Program-made: the position numbers and the translations under genes
The notes under the pieces: model-generated
The model's database searches: none
Seen by the model: only the letters and a program-made list of their open reading frames with translations
What the model was told of the DNA's origin: nothing
IMG/VR virus record: IMGVR_UViG_3300047481_001085
Location: 1 to 26,047 of that record
Direction: 5' to 3' (one strand)
Origin: a virus
Length of the DNA: 26,047 bases
In this document: in pieces, positions 15,658 to 23,772 of the stretch
How the letters are laid out: the number at the start of each line of letters is the position of its first letter
How positions within the stretch are numbered: position 1 is the stretch's first letter

Positions 15658-15663
15658 ATTATA
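15658..15663 (-). promoter_or_regulatory. -10 box TATAAT giving a possible leaderless thyX transcript
   Basis: TATAAT then TGTCCA then the thyX ATG puts the expected transcription start at the A of the ATG. thyX lacks an SD, which suits leaderless initiation as known in Actinobacteria. No good -35 is visible. Confidence 0.45.
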
Positions 15664-15667
15664 TCAC

Positions 15668-15721
15668 TTAGGCTTTTTGTGCGTTGTCCTTTACGAACTT
15701 GATTTCACAGGAGTCTGTTGA
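15668..15721 (-). pseudogene. Displaced 3' end of nrdJ
   Basis: In a frame different from the HNH gene, these bases encode STDSCEIKFVKDNAQKA and a TAA, just before thyX. The present nrdJ ends ..CTTSSCEIKFVIENSK. SCEIKFV is identical, yet five of seven codons differ, all in the third base. This looks like the original C-terminal codons of nrdJ, cut off by insertion of the HNH gene. The HNH reading frame runs through it and takes its last nine residues (QTPVKSSS region) from it. A 24-codon ORF from ATG 15742 also spans it, but has no SD. Confidence 0.75.
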
Positions 15722-16164
15722 CTTACCTTTTGTTTTTTGCATGAACATGTTTCGCAGTGTCTTCTATCCCAAGCTCGTTGAATATTTGTCTTATGATTTA
15801 CTGGCTCTAAATGATCTGGATTTACACATTTTTTTACACTACAAATATGGTCCAAGAATAGGCCGTCTGGTATTTTTCCTTTTATCAATTCATAGACTAC
15901 CCTATGAGCAACGGTAGATTTGCCATTCCATTTTATCTGACCATACCCAGTTATATGTTCGGCTCCACTCCATATCCAACACCCTTTTGAATCAACGGTA
16001 TACCTACTTAGTGGATTCATTGGTATTGGACCAGGTGGCTTACCACTTGTTACACATTCAATGCATTTAGATCTTCTGCCATCTTTTTTGACACGTTCAT
16101 CTTTATAAAAAGAACTAATTGGTTTATCAATTTTACACTGACGACAAAGTCTTGTTTTACTCAT
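15691..16164 (-). CDS. HNH homing endonuclease inserted between nrdJ and thyX, 157 aa
   Basis: An N-terminal zinc-ribbon (CRQC..CIEC, residues 7-37) is followed by an HNH core: AHRVVYELIKGKIP, then LDHICSVKKCVNPDHLEPV (His-Asn-His region about 100-125), as in free-standing phage homing enzymes. It presumably cuts phage genomes lacking the insertion, at or near the nrdJ 3' end. It has no SD; TACTAT stands 7 nt before the ATG. Codons are more AT-rich than nrdJ. The non-coding flanks are too short for a group I intron. See the displaced nrdJ end at 15668-15721. Confidence 0.9.
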   Translation of the reverse strand: MSKTRLCRQCKIDKPISSFYKDERVKKDGRRSKCIECVTSGKPPGPIPMNPLSRYTVDSKGCWIWSGAEHITGYGQIKWNGKSTVAHRVVYELIKGKIPDGLFLDHICSVKKCVNPDHLEPVNHKTNIQRAWDRRHCETCSCKKQKVSQQTPVKSSS

Positions 16165-16171
16165 GATTGAG

Positions 16172-16177
16172 ATAGTA
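16172..16177 (-). promoter_or_regulatory. -10-like TACTAT before the HNH gene
   Basis: TACTAT is separated from ATG 16164 by seven bases and the gene has no SD. This matches the layout before thyX and may drive a leaderless mRNA. A small inverted repeat (TTAGTA..TACTAA) lies just upstream. The box is short, so chance is possible. Confidence 0.35.
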
Positions 16178-16212
16178 GCACAATTATTAGTAATAACTAC
16201 TAACTAGTGCGT

Positions 16213-18318
16213 TTATTTACTATTTTCAATGACAAATTTTATCTCACAGGACGACGTCGTACAGTATCTTTCGCCGATTGCATCAGCAGCTAAACCGCCA
16301 TACACTCCTGTAAGGTCAATTGGAAACAACTTCTTAGAATTCTCTAAGTAATCTTCCTCTGATATTTGTGTATACGGCATCTGTGGGTATGTGTCATTAC
16401 CACTTGGTAAGAATGACACAGTCTTTAGCTGACCATCATACATGTGCAACACGGTCCCAACGTGCTGTGCTTCTGTATCTTTATCAAAAGATATGGTTAC
16501 AGAAACAGAGTTATCTGACCAGTATCTTTGAACAGCTGCGGCAAGCGCCATCTTCTCAAAAATAGTGACATCTCTTTCTGCTCTTGCTGAATTAGACTTG
16601 ATCGGAAAGTAAACAACAGATGTTGTATCCGGCGATTCAGATGCTGGTTCAATTCTATAGTTTGCCATCTTAAATAGCGGCAGCATTGGATCATCATTAG
16701 AGAATCTAATTGTTCTGTTGAAGAACTTACCACCGGGAGTCCAGTGAACCCCAGGAGACTCACCAGCAAGAATTGAAACAGTGCCCGATGGCTTGACTGT
16801 TGTCATCTTGATCGACTCTCTAATGCCCAGCCACTCAGAGTAAAGATTGTCGTATCTCTGCACTGTCTTATAACCTTGGTCCATCCACTCTCTGAGTTTG
16901 GGCATTCCGTGAGCATCTGCAAAGTTTGCGACTCCGGACATCGATGTTCCAATTCTGCGGTTTCTCTGCATGATTGCATTTGTCTCTTCCCAGTGAGTTG
17001 GAAGCAAAGTAACAGTCTTTGCATATAGGTATGCAAACTTTAGGGTACGCTTGTAGTCGTCTAATGAATCATGTCTTCCAAGGTATGTTTCAACCAGGGT
17101 GCAGCATTCATATGACTCGAGTGATTGCTCTGCACATGGGTTATAACCAGCAACTCGATGGTCCTTATTATTTGGCGGATCGCCTAGTCTTCCATATTGA
17201 CGAGAAAGATCCATCCAAAGAACTCCTGGTTCTCCGTTTCTTGCGATACCCTCGACAATTGGAGTCAGATCAGTTCCAACGGCAACTTCCACTGAGTTGT
17301 TTGACATCCAACCCCAACCTGGTGCATCAGCGCTGTATGAGTTTCTTTCTGGGAATCTTTCTGCGTTCTTGAGGTTCAAGAAATCATCATCGTCGATTCT
17401 TCCAACCAAAAGCTCTGCTGATCTGCGCACATTGCCAGATACAACGCAGACTCCAATGAGATTGCCGATATCAGCTATATCTTTTCTCGTGAGTTTTTCA
17501 CCAGCTCTGCCATCAAATATCTTTCTGATATAGACGTGCAGTTTTCCAAGTGGCTCATGACCAGCTGCAACTCCACCAAATGTTTTGATTGGAGTACCGG
17601 ATGGTCTTATCTGCGAGTAGTCAAAATGAACCTCTGTTTGATCAGGCTTTAGATAAGAGTTGAGTAGCATTGACATGGACTCAACCCAGCCCTCTCTGGT
17701 GTCTGGTATCACGTAGGGATTTGTCGTATCATTTTTTACTGGGGCAAATATCGGGAAATCTTTATCTGCACCCTTGTCATCAAATCCAACACCAACTCCA
17801 AGCATCGATGCTTCCATGAGAAATGCGAATGGTTTGGATGGGTTATTTTTATTCATATCAGCAGTAGAAACGAATGCGCAGTTCTGCAGAGCAGCAGAGT
17901 TCTTTTGTATGTTGACAATGTGCGTACCCATTGCCCAAAGACCACGACCTGGGGGAGTCCACTTAAGGTTGTAAAGTCTGTCAAAAGCCTCCTTAGCTGA
18001 GGCCTGAGCCTTTACGTCATTCCATGGAAGTCTATTTTTCTTGCAATGGTCCTTTTGTAGAGAATACATTCCGTTTATTACACGCTCGCATACGTCAGCC
18101 CATGTCTCTTTTGTGCCGTCTTCTTTTAGTCTTGAGTATGTACGAAGAAACGTTATTTCTCCAACTGAGTTACCAGCTGCATCCGTATAGCCAAATGGCG
18201 GCTTTTTATCCTTAAAAGATGATACAAAGTCATCACTTAACTTGAAGGAAAACATGGATGGTTTGGCTACCTCCAATGGCATTAGGTCTGGGTTTCCATT
18301 TTCTATTTCTACTGACAT
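16213..18318 (-). CDS. nrdJ: Adenosylcobalamin-dependent (class II) ribonucleoside-triphosphate reductase
   Basis: 701 aa, of the monomeric Lactobacillus-type size. It reduces NTPs to dNTPs using B12. The first redox Cys is C147 (LQNCAFVST). The active-site loop is NPCAE (N393, C395, E397). The swivelling C-terminal pair is C686-TTSS-C691. A B12-dependent enzyme works with or without oxygen, but needs host cobalamin. SD TAGGAG overlaps the previous stop. The 3' end appears replaced: the last codons are a synonymously altered version of a peptide that also lies beyond the HNH gene. There is no in-frame CGG. Confidence 0.96.
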   Translation of the reverse strand: MSVEIENGNPDLMPLEVAKPSMFSFKLSDDFVSSFKDKKPPFGYTDAAGNSVGEITFLRTYSRLKEDGTKETWADVCERVINGMYSLQKDHCKKNRLPWNDVKAQASAKEAFDRLYNLKWTPPGRGLWAMGTHIVNIQKNSAALQNCAFVSTADMNKNNPSKPFAFLMEASMLGVGVGFDDKGADKDFPIFAPVKNDTTNPYVIPDTREGWVESMSMLLNSYLKPDQTEVHFDYSQIRPSGTPIKTFGGVAAGHEPLGKLHVYIRKIFDGRAGEKLTRKDIADIGNLIGVCVVSGNVRRSAELLVGRIDDDDFLNLKNAERFPERNSYSADAPGWGWMSNNSVEVAVGTDLTPIVEGIARNGEPGVLWMDLSRQYGRLGDPPNNKDHRVAGYNPCAEQSLESYECCTLVETYLGRHDSLDDYKRTLKFAYLYAKTVTLLPTHWEETNAIMQRNRRIGTSMSGVANFADAHGMPKLREWMDQGYKTVQRYDNLYSEWLGIRESIKMTTVKPSGTVSILAGESPGVHWTPGGKFFNRTIRFSNDDPMLPLFKMANYRIEPASESPDTTSVVYFPIKSNSARAERDVTIFEKMALAAAVQRYWSDNSVSVTISFDKDTEAQHVGTVLHMYDGQLKTVSFLPSGNDTYPQMPYTQISEEDYLENSKKLFPIDLTGVYGGLAADAIGERYCTTSSCEIKFVIENSK

Positions 18319-18327
18319 TGCAATCTC

Positions 18328-19020
18328 CTATTTGATGGTCTTTACGTAATTTGAATTGGTTTTTTGTATCTCTGCTTTTTTGATCTTTATTATTTGATCG
18401 ACTGAATAAACCTTGTAGATTTCCTTCTCAATGAAGTAACCGCTTCTCCAATTTAGGACTTTATCTATTCTTGAATTGTAGTTAGTAAAGAGGTTGCAGA
18501 TAACTGCGCCGCCATAAATTCTAACTAAATTAGTTATTTTTTGTATAGCATCGTCTTTTTTCTGCTGGCTAGAGAACTTTTCTCTTTCGAGTCTTTCATA
18601 TATCCAGTTAAAAGCTTGTCTGGTAAGTGGCGGTATATCAATATGGTTGAATATACCCTCCTTAAGAATAAGAAACCTATTCTTCTCTATCTCTATATCA
18701 TTTTTTACCGTTTCTTTGAACAGCGCAAACCAATCTCTCTCATTGAACTGTGCCCAGCCAGATACCCAAAACAACAATACAAAGTTTTGCTCTGGTATTG
18801 CCGCACTGTTTATAACAGGTGACAGGCACGCGCATGCTACAGATTTCTTGACAAATTCTTTGGCCTTTTCTTCCCCAAGCTTCTTGCTTTGTACTGACCA
18901 AAGTTGTCCAAGCTTATCTTGCCAGTCTGCTTCGCCAAGATAAAGCGTAAGATACTTATCTGCTAGTTCAACTGTAAGAGCATTGTCCTCAACGAGCTGC
19001 TCCATAAGTTGTATAGACAT
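18328..19020 (-). CDS. Hypothetical 230-aa protein
   Basis: I recognise no family. The protein is mostly helical in appearance, with a short hydrophobic stretch (NFVLLFWVSGWAQF, near residue 85) that may be buried or membrane-associated, and a lysine-rich C-terminus. ATG 19020 has the SD AGAGGATTAGG. It is the first gene after the structural terminator and its stop overlaps the nrdJ SD. Confidence 0.75.
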   Translation of the reverse strand: MSIQLMEQLVEDNALTVELADKYLTLYLGEADWQDKLGQLWSVQSKKLGEEKAKEFVKKSVACACLSPVINSAAIPEQNFVLLFWVSGWAQFNERDWFALFKETVKNDIEIEKNRFLILKEGIFNHIDIPPLTRQAFNWIYERLEREKFSSQQKKDDAIQKITNLVRIYGGAVICNLFTNYNSRIDKVLNWRSGYFIEKEIYKVYSVDQIIKIKKAEIQKTNSNYVKTIK

Positions 19021-19161
19021 ACCTAATCCTCTTTTGCTCTGTAAAAACTCATAAACTGTGTATAATAATCAAAATCCCGCCCCAAAAGAGGCGGGAAGTT
19101 GACTTCTCATGGCTGCTCATTATAGCAGACAGAGGCTGTAGCTAGACTATTTTTTAGTTTA
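19021..19161 (-). promoter_or_regulatory. Intergenic region with terminator and possible promoters
   Basis: Between the structural and metabolic blocks. It contains the terminator; a perfect TATAAT at 19124-19119 ahead of a 13-codon ORF that runs into the terminator; and a TATTAT at 19067-19062 that may be the -10 for the gene at 19020. No clear -35 elements are seen, so promoter calls are tentative. Confidence 0.35.
19069..19096 (-). terminator. Rho-independent terminator after the structural block
   Basis: A perfect stem (TCCCGCC at 19075-19081 with GGCGGGA at 19090-19096) with an 8-nt loop, followed on the minus strand by TTTTGATT. It lies 66 nt after the stop of the repeat protein and ends the structural transcript. 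Confidence 0.85.
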
Positions 19162-19779
19162 CTAAAGAGCTTTTGCCGAGGCGAGACCCTTGTACTCATT
19201 GACCTTATATCTGCCGTAGTCAGATGCTGTATTTGCCTGACCATAACCAGACTTAAACACTGCAGTGCTTGCAAGGCCAGCGTACTCATCTGGCCTGAAG
19301 AGGCCAAACGATGAGGCTGCACCTTGCGCCTCTGTTCTTGGACCGTGTCCATATCCACTCTTAAACACTTCTGCTGAAGTTACTCCATCAAAAAAGTAGT
19401 TGCTATAGAGCGCATAGGCATTAACTCTATCAGCAGCGTGGCCATATCCACTGGCAAATACCGCTGCACCAACTAGACCCTTGTATTCCTGTGGCCTAAA
19501 TCTTGCGCCATCATATGTAGCCTTGCCATCAGGGAAAGTTCCAGATAGCGGATGGACGTAAAGTGTTGTGCCATTGAAGAGCTGTGATAGGAATCTATTG
19601 CCTGGGAACTGGCCAGTTCCTGGTGCAAAGTGGTTATCGGGTGCACCATCGAGAACGTGGCTGGTGCTGAACAGTGGATAAAATGAATAGGTTCCTGCCG
19701 TACCCTTGTACGGGTTGACCATCTCATTTGAATTACGGCCCTTAAGAACCGGCCTACGACCCACATAAAAAGTAGCCAT
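19162..19779 (-). CDS. Repeat-containing structural protein, 205 aa
   Basis: The C-terminal half has a degenerate repeat of about 30-36 residues built on EYxGL..AVFxSGYGx: residues 98-114, 129-145, 165-181, and a partial copy at 195-205. The protein is glycine- and aromatic-rich with few charged residues, as in some virion decoration or tail proteins. It has the best SD in the window (AATAAGGAG), a possible promoter ahead and a strong terminator behind, so it is probably abundant. It may be a head decoration or tail protein; the exact role is unknown. Confidence 0.75.
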   Translation of the reverse strand: MATFYVGRRPVLKGRNSNEMVNPYKGTAGTYSFYPLFSTSHVLDGAPDNHFAPGTGQFPGNRFLSQLFNGTTLYVHPLSGTFPDGKATYDGARFRPQEYKGLVGAAVFASGYGHAADRVNAYALYSNYFFDGVTSAEVFKSGYGHGPRTEAQGAASSFGLFRPDEYAGLASTAVFKSGYGQANTASDYGRYKVNEYKGLASAKAL

Positions 19780-19800
19780 TTAATCACTCCTTATTCGAGA

Positions 19801-19829
19801 TATATATTAATAGTAAAAAGAAAACTCAA
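19801..19829 (-). promoter_or_regulatory. Possible promoter for the repeat structural protein
   Basis: TTGAGT and TATATA are separated by 17 nt, 21-28 nt ahead of the ATG, in an AT-rich 70-nt spacer, one of the few gaps in the structural block. The two boxes each match four of six consensus positions. Confidence 0.45.
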
Positions 19830-19849
19830 CTTTCACACATAATTGATAG

Positions 19850-21112
19850 CTAGAGATTGTAATCTGCCTCAACTATAAGATCTGATAGAACTGGAGGATT
19901 GTTATCATCGAGCATATTTAAAGTCGCCTCGATAAAGACATGGTTTGAAGCGCCTGGGTTCGTGAGGGTGTATGTTCCGCCACTTGGATAGAAAACCCTG
20001 TGACTAAAAGTATCCGAAAGAAGAGACTGAGATACATTATATATCTTTGGAGATACATTTAGAACTTCGTTTATAGTCTTGCCTGTTGGGGCATCAAATC
20101 TAATGAATGTTTTCCCAGAGGAAATGAACTTGTCATATCTTATGTCGATGTCCGATAAGCCATATGTATAAACATAGGCATTGTTTTCCTTAATGTAATT
20201 TCTTTGTCTTAGAAGGATTCTAATTGCTGTTATTGGCTTTTCTGCGCAATAAAACTTCAATGGGCCAGAATTGACAATTGTATCAGATCCAACTGTCGAC
20301 CATCCACCAGGAGGAACCTTGCCTATTGCATCATACTCGCCATCATACAAAGCATAATTGAACGGGAAATAACCGTCTCTGTCTGTCATGGATGGGCTTG
20401 GCGCAGTAGTATATTCAATCTTTACTACGTCAACTCCGCTAGCTGGATATGGCGACAGACTTACTGAGTTTGTAAAAGAACTTCCGATGGAGCCAGATGG
20501 TATCTGAACATAGAAATACATGCTAACACCCAAGGGGTGGGCTTCATTGAGGATGACGTTTCTTCTCCAAACCTTATCTGGTTGATTTAGAAATGCGTAC
20601 TGAACAGGAGTAGTGTCAATCAATGCAGAGTTTCCATCTCCACCAGCTAGGTTGCCATCTATTTTTGTCTTCAAAAAATCTGGAATTATCTGCCCCTTTA
20701 CAGAGTTCACAAACTTTACTTTTGAGTGCGAAGATCCAGTAACTGGGGGAAGGGTTATGTGATTGTAATAATCGTTGAATTCCAAGGCATTTGCGGCTGA
20801 TATGGCATAGCTAGTAGAGACGAAAGGAGAAAGATCAATCTGAGTCTTCTTGTGTATCGAAAGCTGATTGGTATTTGCACTTTCTATGTTTCTAATTCTA
20901 TCTTTCAGATCCATGAGAGCAGATGTCAAGAACATATTTTCTTTTACGATTCTCTCTATGATTTCGCCTATCTTCTTGTCAAGCACCCCGTACTTATTGT
21001 AGAGATAGACTAAGTCCGCGTAGTTCTGCTCAATTCGCTCATTAAAATCAGTGCTTGATATTGGGCCATGATACTGAATTGGCTTTTTTTGAGTATAGAT
21101 AAACTCAGACAT
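19850..21112 (-). CDS. Tail/fibre-like structural protein, 420 aa
   Basis: The N-terminus (QYHGPISSTDFNERI, then a helical IGEIIERIVKEN segment to about 90) resembles that of the next gene upstream (VYKGPVSSAVINL). A long beta-rich region follows with many S/T/G/Y residues and ends DLIVEADYNL. Such an N-terminal anchor plus a variable body is common in tail spikes and baseplate-attached proteins. SD TTAGGAG. No enzymatic motif is visible. Confidence 0.68.
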   Translation of the reverse strand: MSEFIYTQKKPIQYHGPISSTDFNERIEQNYADLVYLYNKYGVLDKKIGEIIERIVKENMFLTSALMDLKDRIRNIESANTNQLSIHKKTQIDLSPFVSTSYAISAANALEFNDYYNHITLPPVTGSSHSKVKFVNSVKGQIIPDFLKTKIDGNLAGGDGNSALIDTTPVQYAFLNQPDKVWRRNVILNEAHPLGVSMYFYVQIPSGSIGSSFTNSVSLSPYPASGVDVVKIEYTTAPSPSMTDRDGYFPFNYALYDGEYDAIGKVPPGGWSTVGSDTIVNSGPLKFYCAEKPITAIRILLRQRNYIKENNAYVYTYGLSDIDIRYDKFISSGKTFIRFDAPTGKTINEVLNVSPKIYNVSQSLLSDTFSHRVFYPSGGTYTLTNPGASNHVFIEATLNMLDDNNPPVLSDLIVEADYNL

Positions 21113-21120
21113 TTTGTCTC

Positions 21121-21558
21121 CTAATTATCGTCTTTGAGGGCACCTTCTATGATGTCCAATTTCCTATTTAGTTGAGAAATAATTGCAGCATTGAGCTGCG
21201 GTTTGTTAAATTTTAACACCTGGTTATAGTATGGAGTAGCTGATTCAACTACATAATCATCAGCGTCTTCGTCCCATGATATATATTGGGAATAGATAGT
21301 CATCGACATTCCTTCGCCCACATATGAATCAGGAGTAGCGAGGTTCATGTCGTTTCTTGACATTTCACTTGAAAGTTCTATCATATCTTGAAGATATTCG
21401 GTTTTCTTATCAAGTCTATTAATGTCCATTAAAAATTGATCAGACGTAAGATTTATCACAGCAGAGCTTACTGGTCCCTTATACACTAGGCGCTGCCTAG
21501 ACAAAAGGGGTTCAAATATAGTTTCTCTTTTGTTGCTCTCTGAGTATGATGTAGCCAT
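21121..21558 (-). CDS. Small structural protein sharing an N-terminal anchor with its neighbour, 145 aa
   Basis: RLVYKGPVSSAVIN matches PIQYHGPISSTDFN of the downstream 420-aa protein at the same distance from the start, followed by a similar helical stretch (LDKKTEYLQDMI). It lacks the long beta-rich body. It may be an attachment or trimerisation module in the same tail structure. SD TAGG; the gene begins 8 nt after the previous stop. Confidence 0.68.
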   Translation of the reverse strand: MATSYSESNKRETIFEPLLSRQRLVYKGPVSSAVINLTSDQFLMDINRLDKKTEYLQDMIELSSEMSRNDMNLATPDSYVGEGMSMTIYSQYISWDEDADDYVVESATPYYNQVLKFNKPQLNAAIISQLNRKLDIIEGALKDDN

Positions 21559-21565
21559 TTTTTAC

Positions 21566-23770
21566 CTAGTGCTTGAACTTAAGGGTGTAAGATATTATTG
21601 CAGGCGAAGAATAGCTATCGTCGCCCCTGAGCAGATCTGCTCTGACTCTAACGAGGCTAAATCTACTTTCATTATTTGAATAATAGTAGACTCTACTGCC
21701 TTCTTTTAGTTCTTCGGTTCTTCTGTATACAATTTCCTTATTGTTTTCCCAGTCTATTATGGAAAAGACATTGTCAAGATTTGAATGAATACTTCTTAGA
21801 TCTTCTATTTTAACATATGATAGATAGTTCTTGTATACCCTTGCATTTGGTATGTCAAGCAAAGACAAACCTTCCATTAAAGATATCGTTCCATTGAGGG
21901 AACCTTGAACTCCATTTGTGTCATTTGTAGATCTATTGATCACAATAACTATTGAGTTTTGTCCTGCATTAAAGTTCCAGGTTATCGAGGAAGATAGAAC
22001 TCCTGGAGAGAGACTGCCATTTGTTGATACCTCGATTCCATTTAGGTAAACATCAACATCCCAATACTGAGCTGACAGTGACTTCAGAAAGTTTCTGGTC
22101 ACTGAAAATGGTTTTTCCAAGAATATATTAGTTCTTATATAGATGCTTCCATATCCAATGTTTGCCTGATAAAATTCTTGAGTTGGGGCAACGGTATTAT
22201 AAGAAGTGCTGTAGACTATGTCGCTTCTTCTCCCAGAGAGAACCTGCTGCCAAGTTGGCCTATCCAGAGATGTGCCAGCAACATAATATACTTCTATTTG
22301 ATTTTTATCGACGCTTTCCAATATGTATGGCTCAAAAGGAGTCGAAGCTTTTGGAAATTTAGCTAGTCTGTAGAGACTAAAGTCTCTTGTCGTTTCATCA
22401 TTTTGATAGAAATAGTTCCTGATAGGATTGCCGTACTGCTGAGTCCTTGGAATTTTCGTCATTGCTGCGTAGGTTGAATCTATGGATGTTCCGGTTTGCT
22501 CTACTAATCTAGATTCAACCAATTGAGTGCCATCAAATGAGACTAAACTGTTTTCCTTTGGGTTGTTTATTGAATATGGGGACACCGGAATCCACGCATA
22601 CTGACTAATATCCCTTGGTATACCATCATCTGCGGCGATGTAATAGTTTATTGACGTGCCTTTTGGTATTTGATCTTGTGCGTCAAATTGAACTTTGTCG
22701 ATCGATAAGTTTGGATTCTGTGAACTTGGTAGTCCTATTGGGCCACTAACATATATGCCAGTGCCGCTGTAGAATGGAGCTGCAATTATTAGCTCATCGA
22801 TTCTAAAATCGTATATGTATTCAGTTTGTGATCCATCAGTATTGACATAATCTGGTTCAACTTTTACTAGATACAACTCTACAACAGAAGCTTTAGTCGT
22901 ACTAAAGCTAAAAGAAAAGTTATCATAGTCTGTAGTGCTACTCTTGGTTTTATATATTGACTTTGATCTGTCTATCGGGTCAACAACTAATATCGATGTT
23001 TCAACTGGTTTTTGAGATTTTATTTTACCCTCAACTAGTGATATTCCATTTGTTTCTGAATTATATAAACTTACAGGAATTGAGATCTTAAGTGTACATA
23101 CTCCGATTGTAGAGGACTTGAACTTATAAGAAAATTCTGTGTTATTTAATCCATCAAATGCATTTGAAATATCAACACTCAATTGAGAGACTTTTGTCTG
23201 CCCATCGAGGTAGGCATCCAGTGTTGCGGTAGATGTCTTATTGAGCACATTGCCAACGTAATTGAATAAGTCCGAATTTTCCCTAGGAAGAGATACTTTT
23301 CTTCCTAGGGTATCTACAACCGCTGTAGTTTTTTGTATATCTACGTTGTTAGTATTATTGAAAGCTTCTGTATAAGCGTAGTAGAAACCGTTTGTATTGT
23401 TTATGGAAAACAGTTTGTCGTCTACATTCTTTTCCAGCTCAGCTCTCCTCGATCTTAGGTTGTCCATTCTGAACTTGAACGCAGAAATTACTTCATACAT
23501 TTTTTCCATCTCATCAAAATAGTTGTCGTACAGAACATCTATATTGAATCCGGTATGAACAAGTATTCTATTCAACTTTTCCTGATCGATGTATGAACTT
23601 GCATTGAGATCTCCATATGGAACTGGCAACGATTCTCCTGGCACAAACCTGGAAAAGTATCTGCCAAACAGAAGGGATACTTCCTGCAGAGATGGCTCTG
23701 AACCAAGAGAATAATATATCTTATATATAGTCTCTAAAAATCTTCTTTTTTGGGTGGTTTCTATTGACAT
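21566..23770 (-). CDS. Large tail/baseplate-type structural protein, 734 aa
   Basis: A helical N-terminal third (to about 160, with the coiled-coil-like FRMDNLRSRRAELEKNV) is followed by beta-rich domains (e.g. IYVSGPIGLP, VSGRRSD). The same build, helical start then beta domains, occurs in the next protein upstream, and both contain a segment of strands ending before a G-rich turn, so they may be paralogues. It probably belongs to the tail or baseplate. SD AGGTAATC. There is no in-frame CGG in 735 codons. Confidence 0.7.
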   Translation of the reverse strand: MSIETTQKRRFLETIYKIYYSLGSEPSLQEVSLLFGRYFSRFVPGESLPVPYGDLNASSYIDQEKLNRILVHTGFNIDVLYDNYFDEMEKMYEVISAFKFRMDNLRSRRAELEKNVDDKLFSINNTNGFYYAYTEAFNNTNNVDIQKTTAVVDTLGRKVSLPRENSDLFNYVGNVLNKTSTATLDAYLDGQTKVSQLSVDISNAFDGLNNTEFSYKFKSSTIGVCTLKISIPVSLYNSETNGISLVEGKIKSQKPVETSILVVDPIDRSKSIYKTKSSTTDYDNFSFSFSTTKASVVELYLVKVEPDYVNTDGSQTEYIYDFRIDELIIAAPFYSGTGIYVSGPIGLPSSQNPNLSIDKVQFDAQDQIPKGTSINYYIAADDGIPRDISQYAWIPVSPYSINNPKENSLVSFDGTQLVESRLVEQTGTSIDSTYAAMTKIPRTQQYGNPIRNYFYQNDETTRDFSLYRLAKFPKASTPFEPYILESVDKNQIEVYYVAGTSLDRPTWQQVLSGRRSDIVYSTSYNTVAPTQEFYQANIGYGSIYIRTNIFLEKPFSVTRNFLKSLSAQYWDVDVYLNGIEVSTNGSLSPGVLSSSITWNFNAGQNSIVIVINRSTNDTNGVQGSLNGTISLMEGLSLLDIPNARVYKNYLSYVKIEDLRSIHSNLDNVFSIIDWENNKEIVYRRTEELKEGSRVYYYSNNESRFSLVRVRADLLRGDDSYSSPAIISYTLKFKH
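23281..23310 (-). repeat. Perfect inverted repeat inside the 734-aa gene
   Basis: CCCTAGGAAGA (23281-23291) and TCTTCCTAGGG (23300-23310) form an 11-bp stem with an 8-nt loop in coding sequence. On neither strand does a T-run follow, so it does not look like a terminator. Confidence 0.8.
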
Positions 23771-23772
23771 GA

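Noticed and set aside
15660-16220. Group I intron in nrdJ carrying the HNH gene
   Set aside because: Apart from the HNH gene there are only about 50 nt, too few for an intron core, and nrdJ already ends with an intact C-terminus upstream.
19473-19787. 104-aa ORF overlapping the repeat structural protein
   Set aside because: Shadow of a repeat-containing gene in another frame; the strong SD serves the 205-aa frame.
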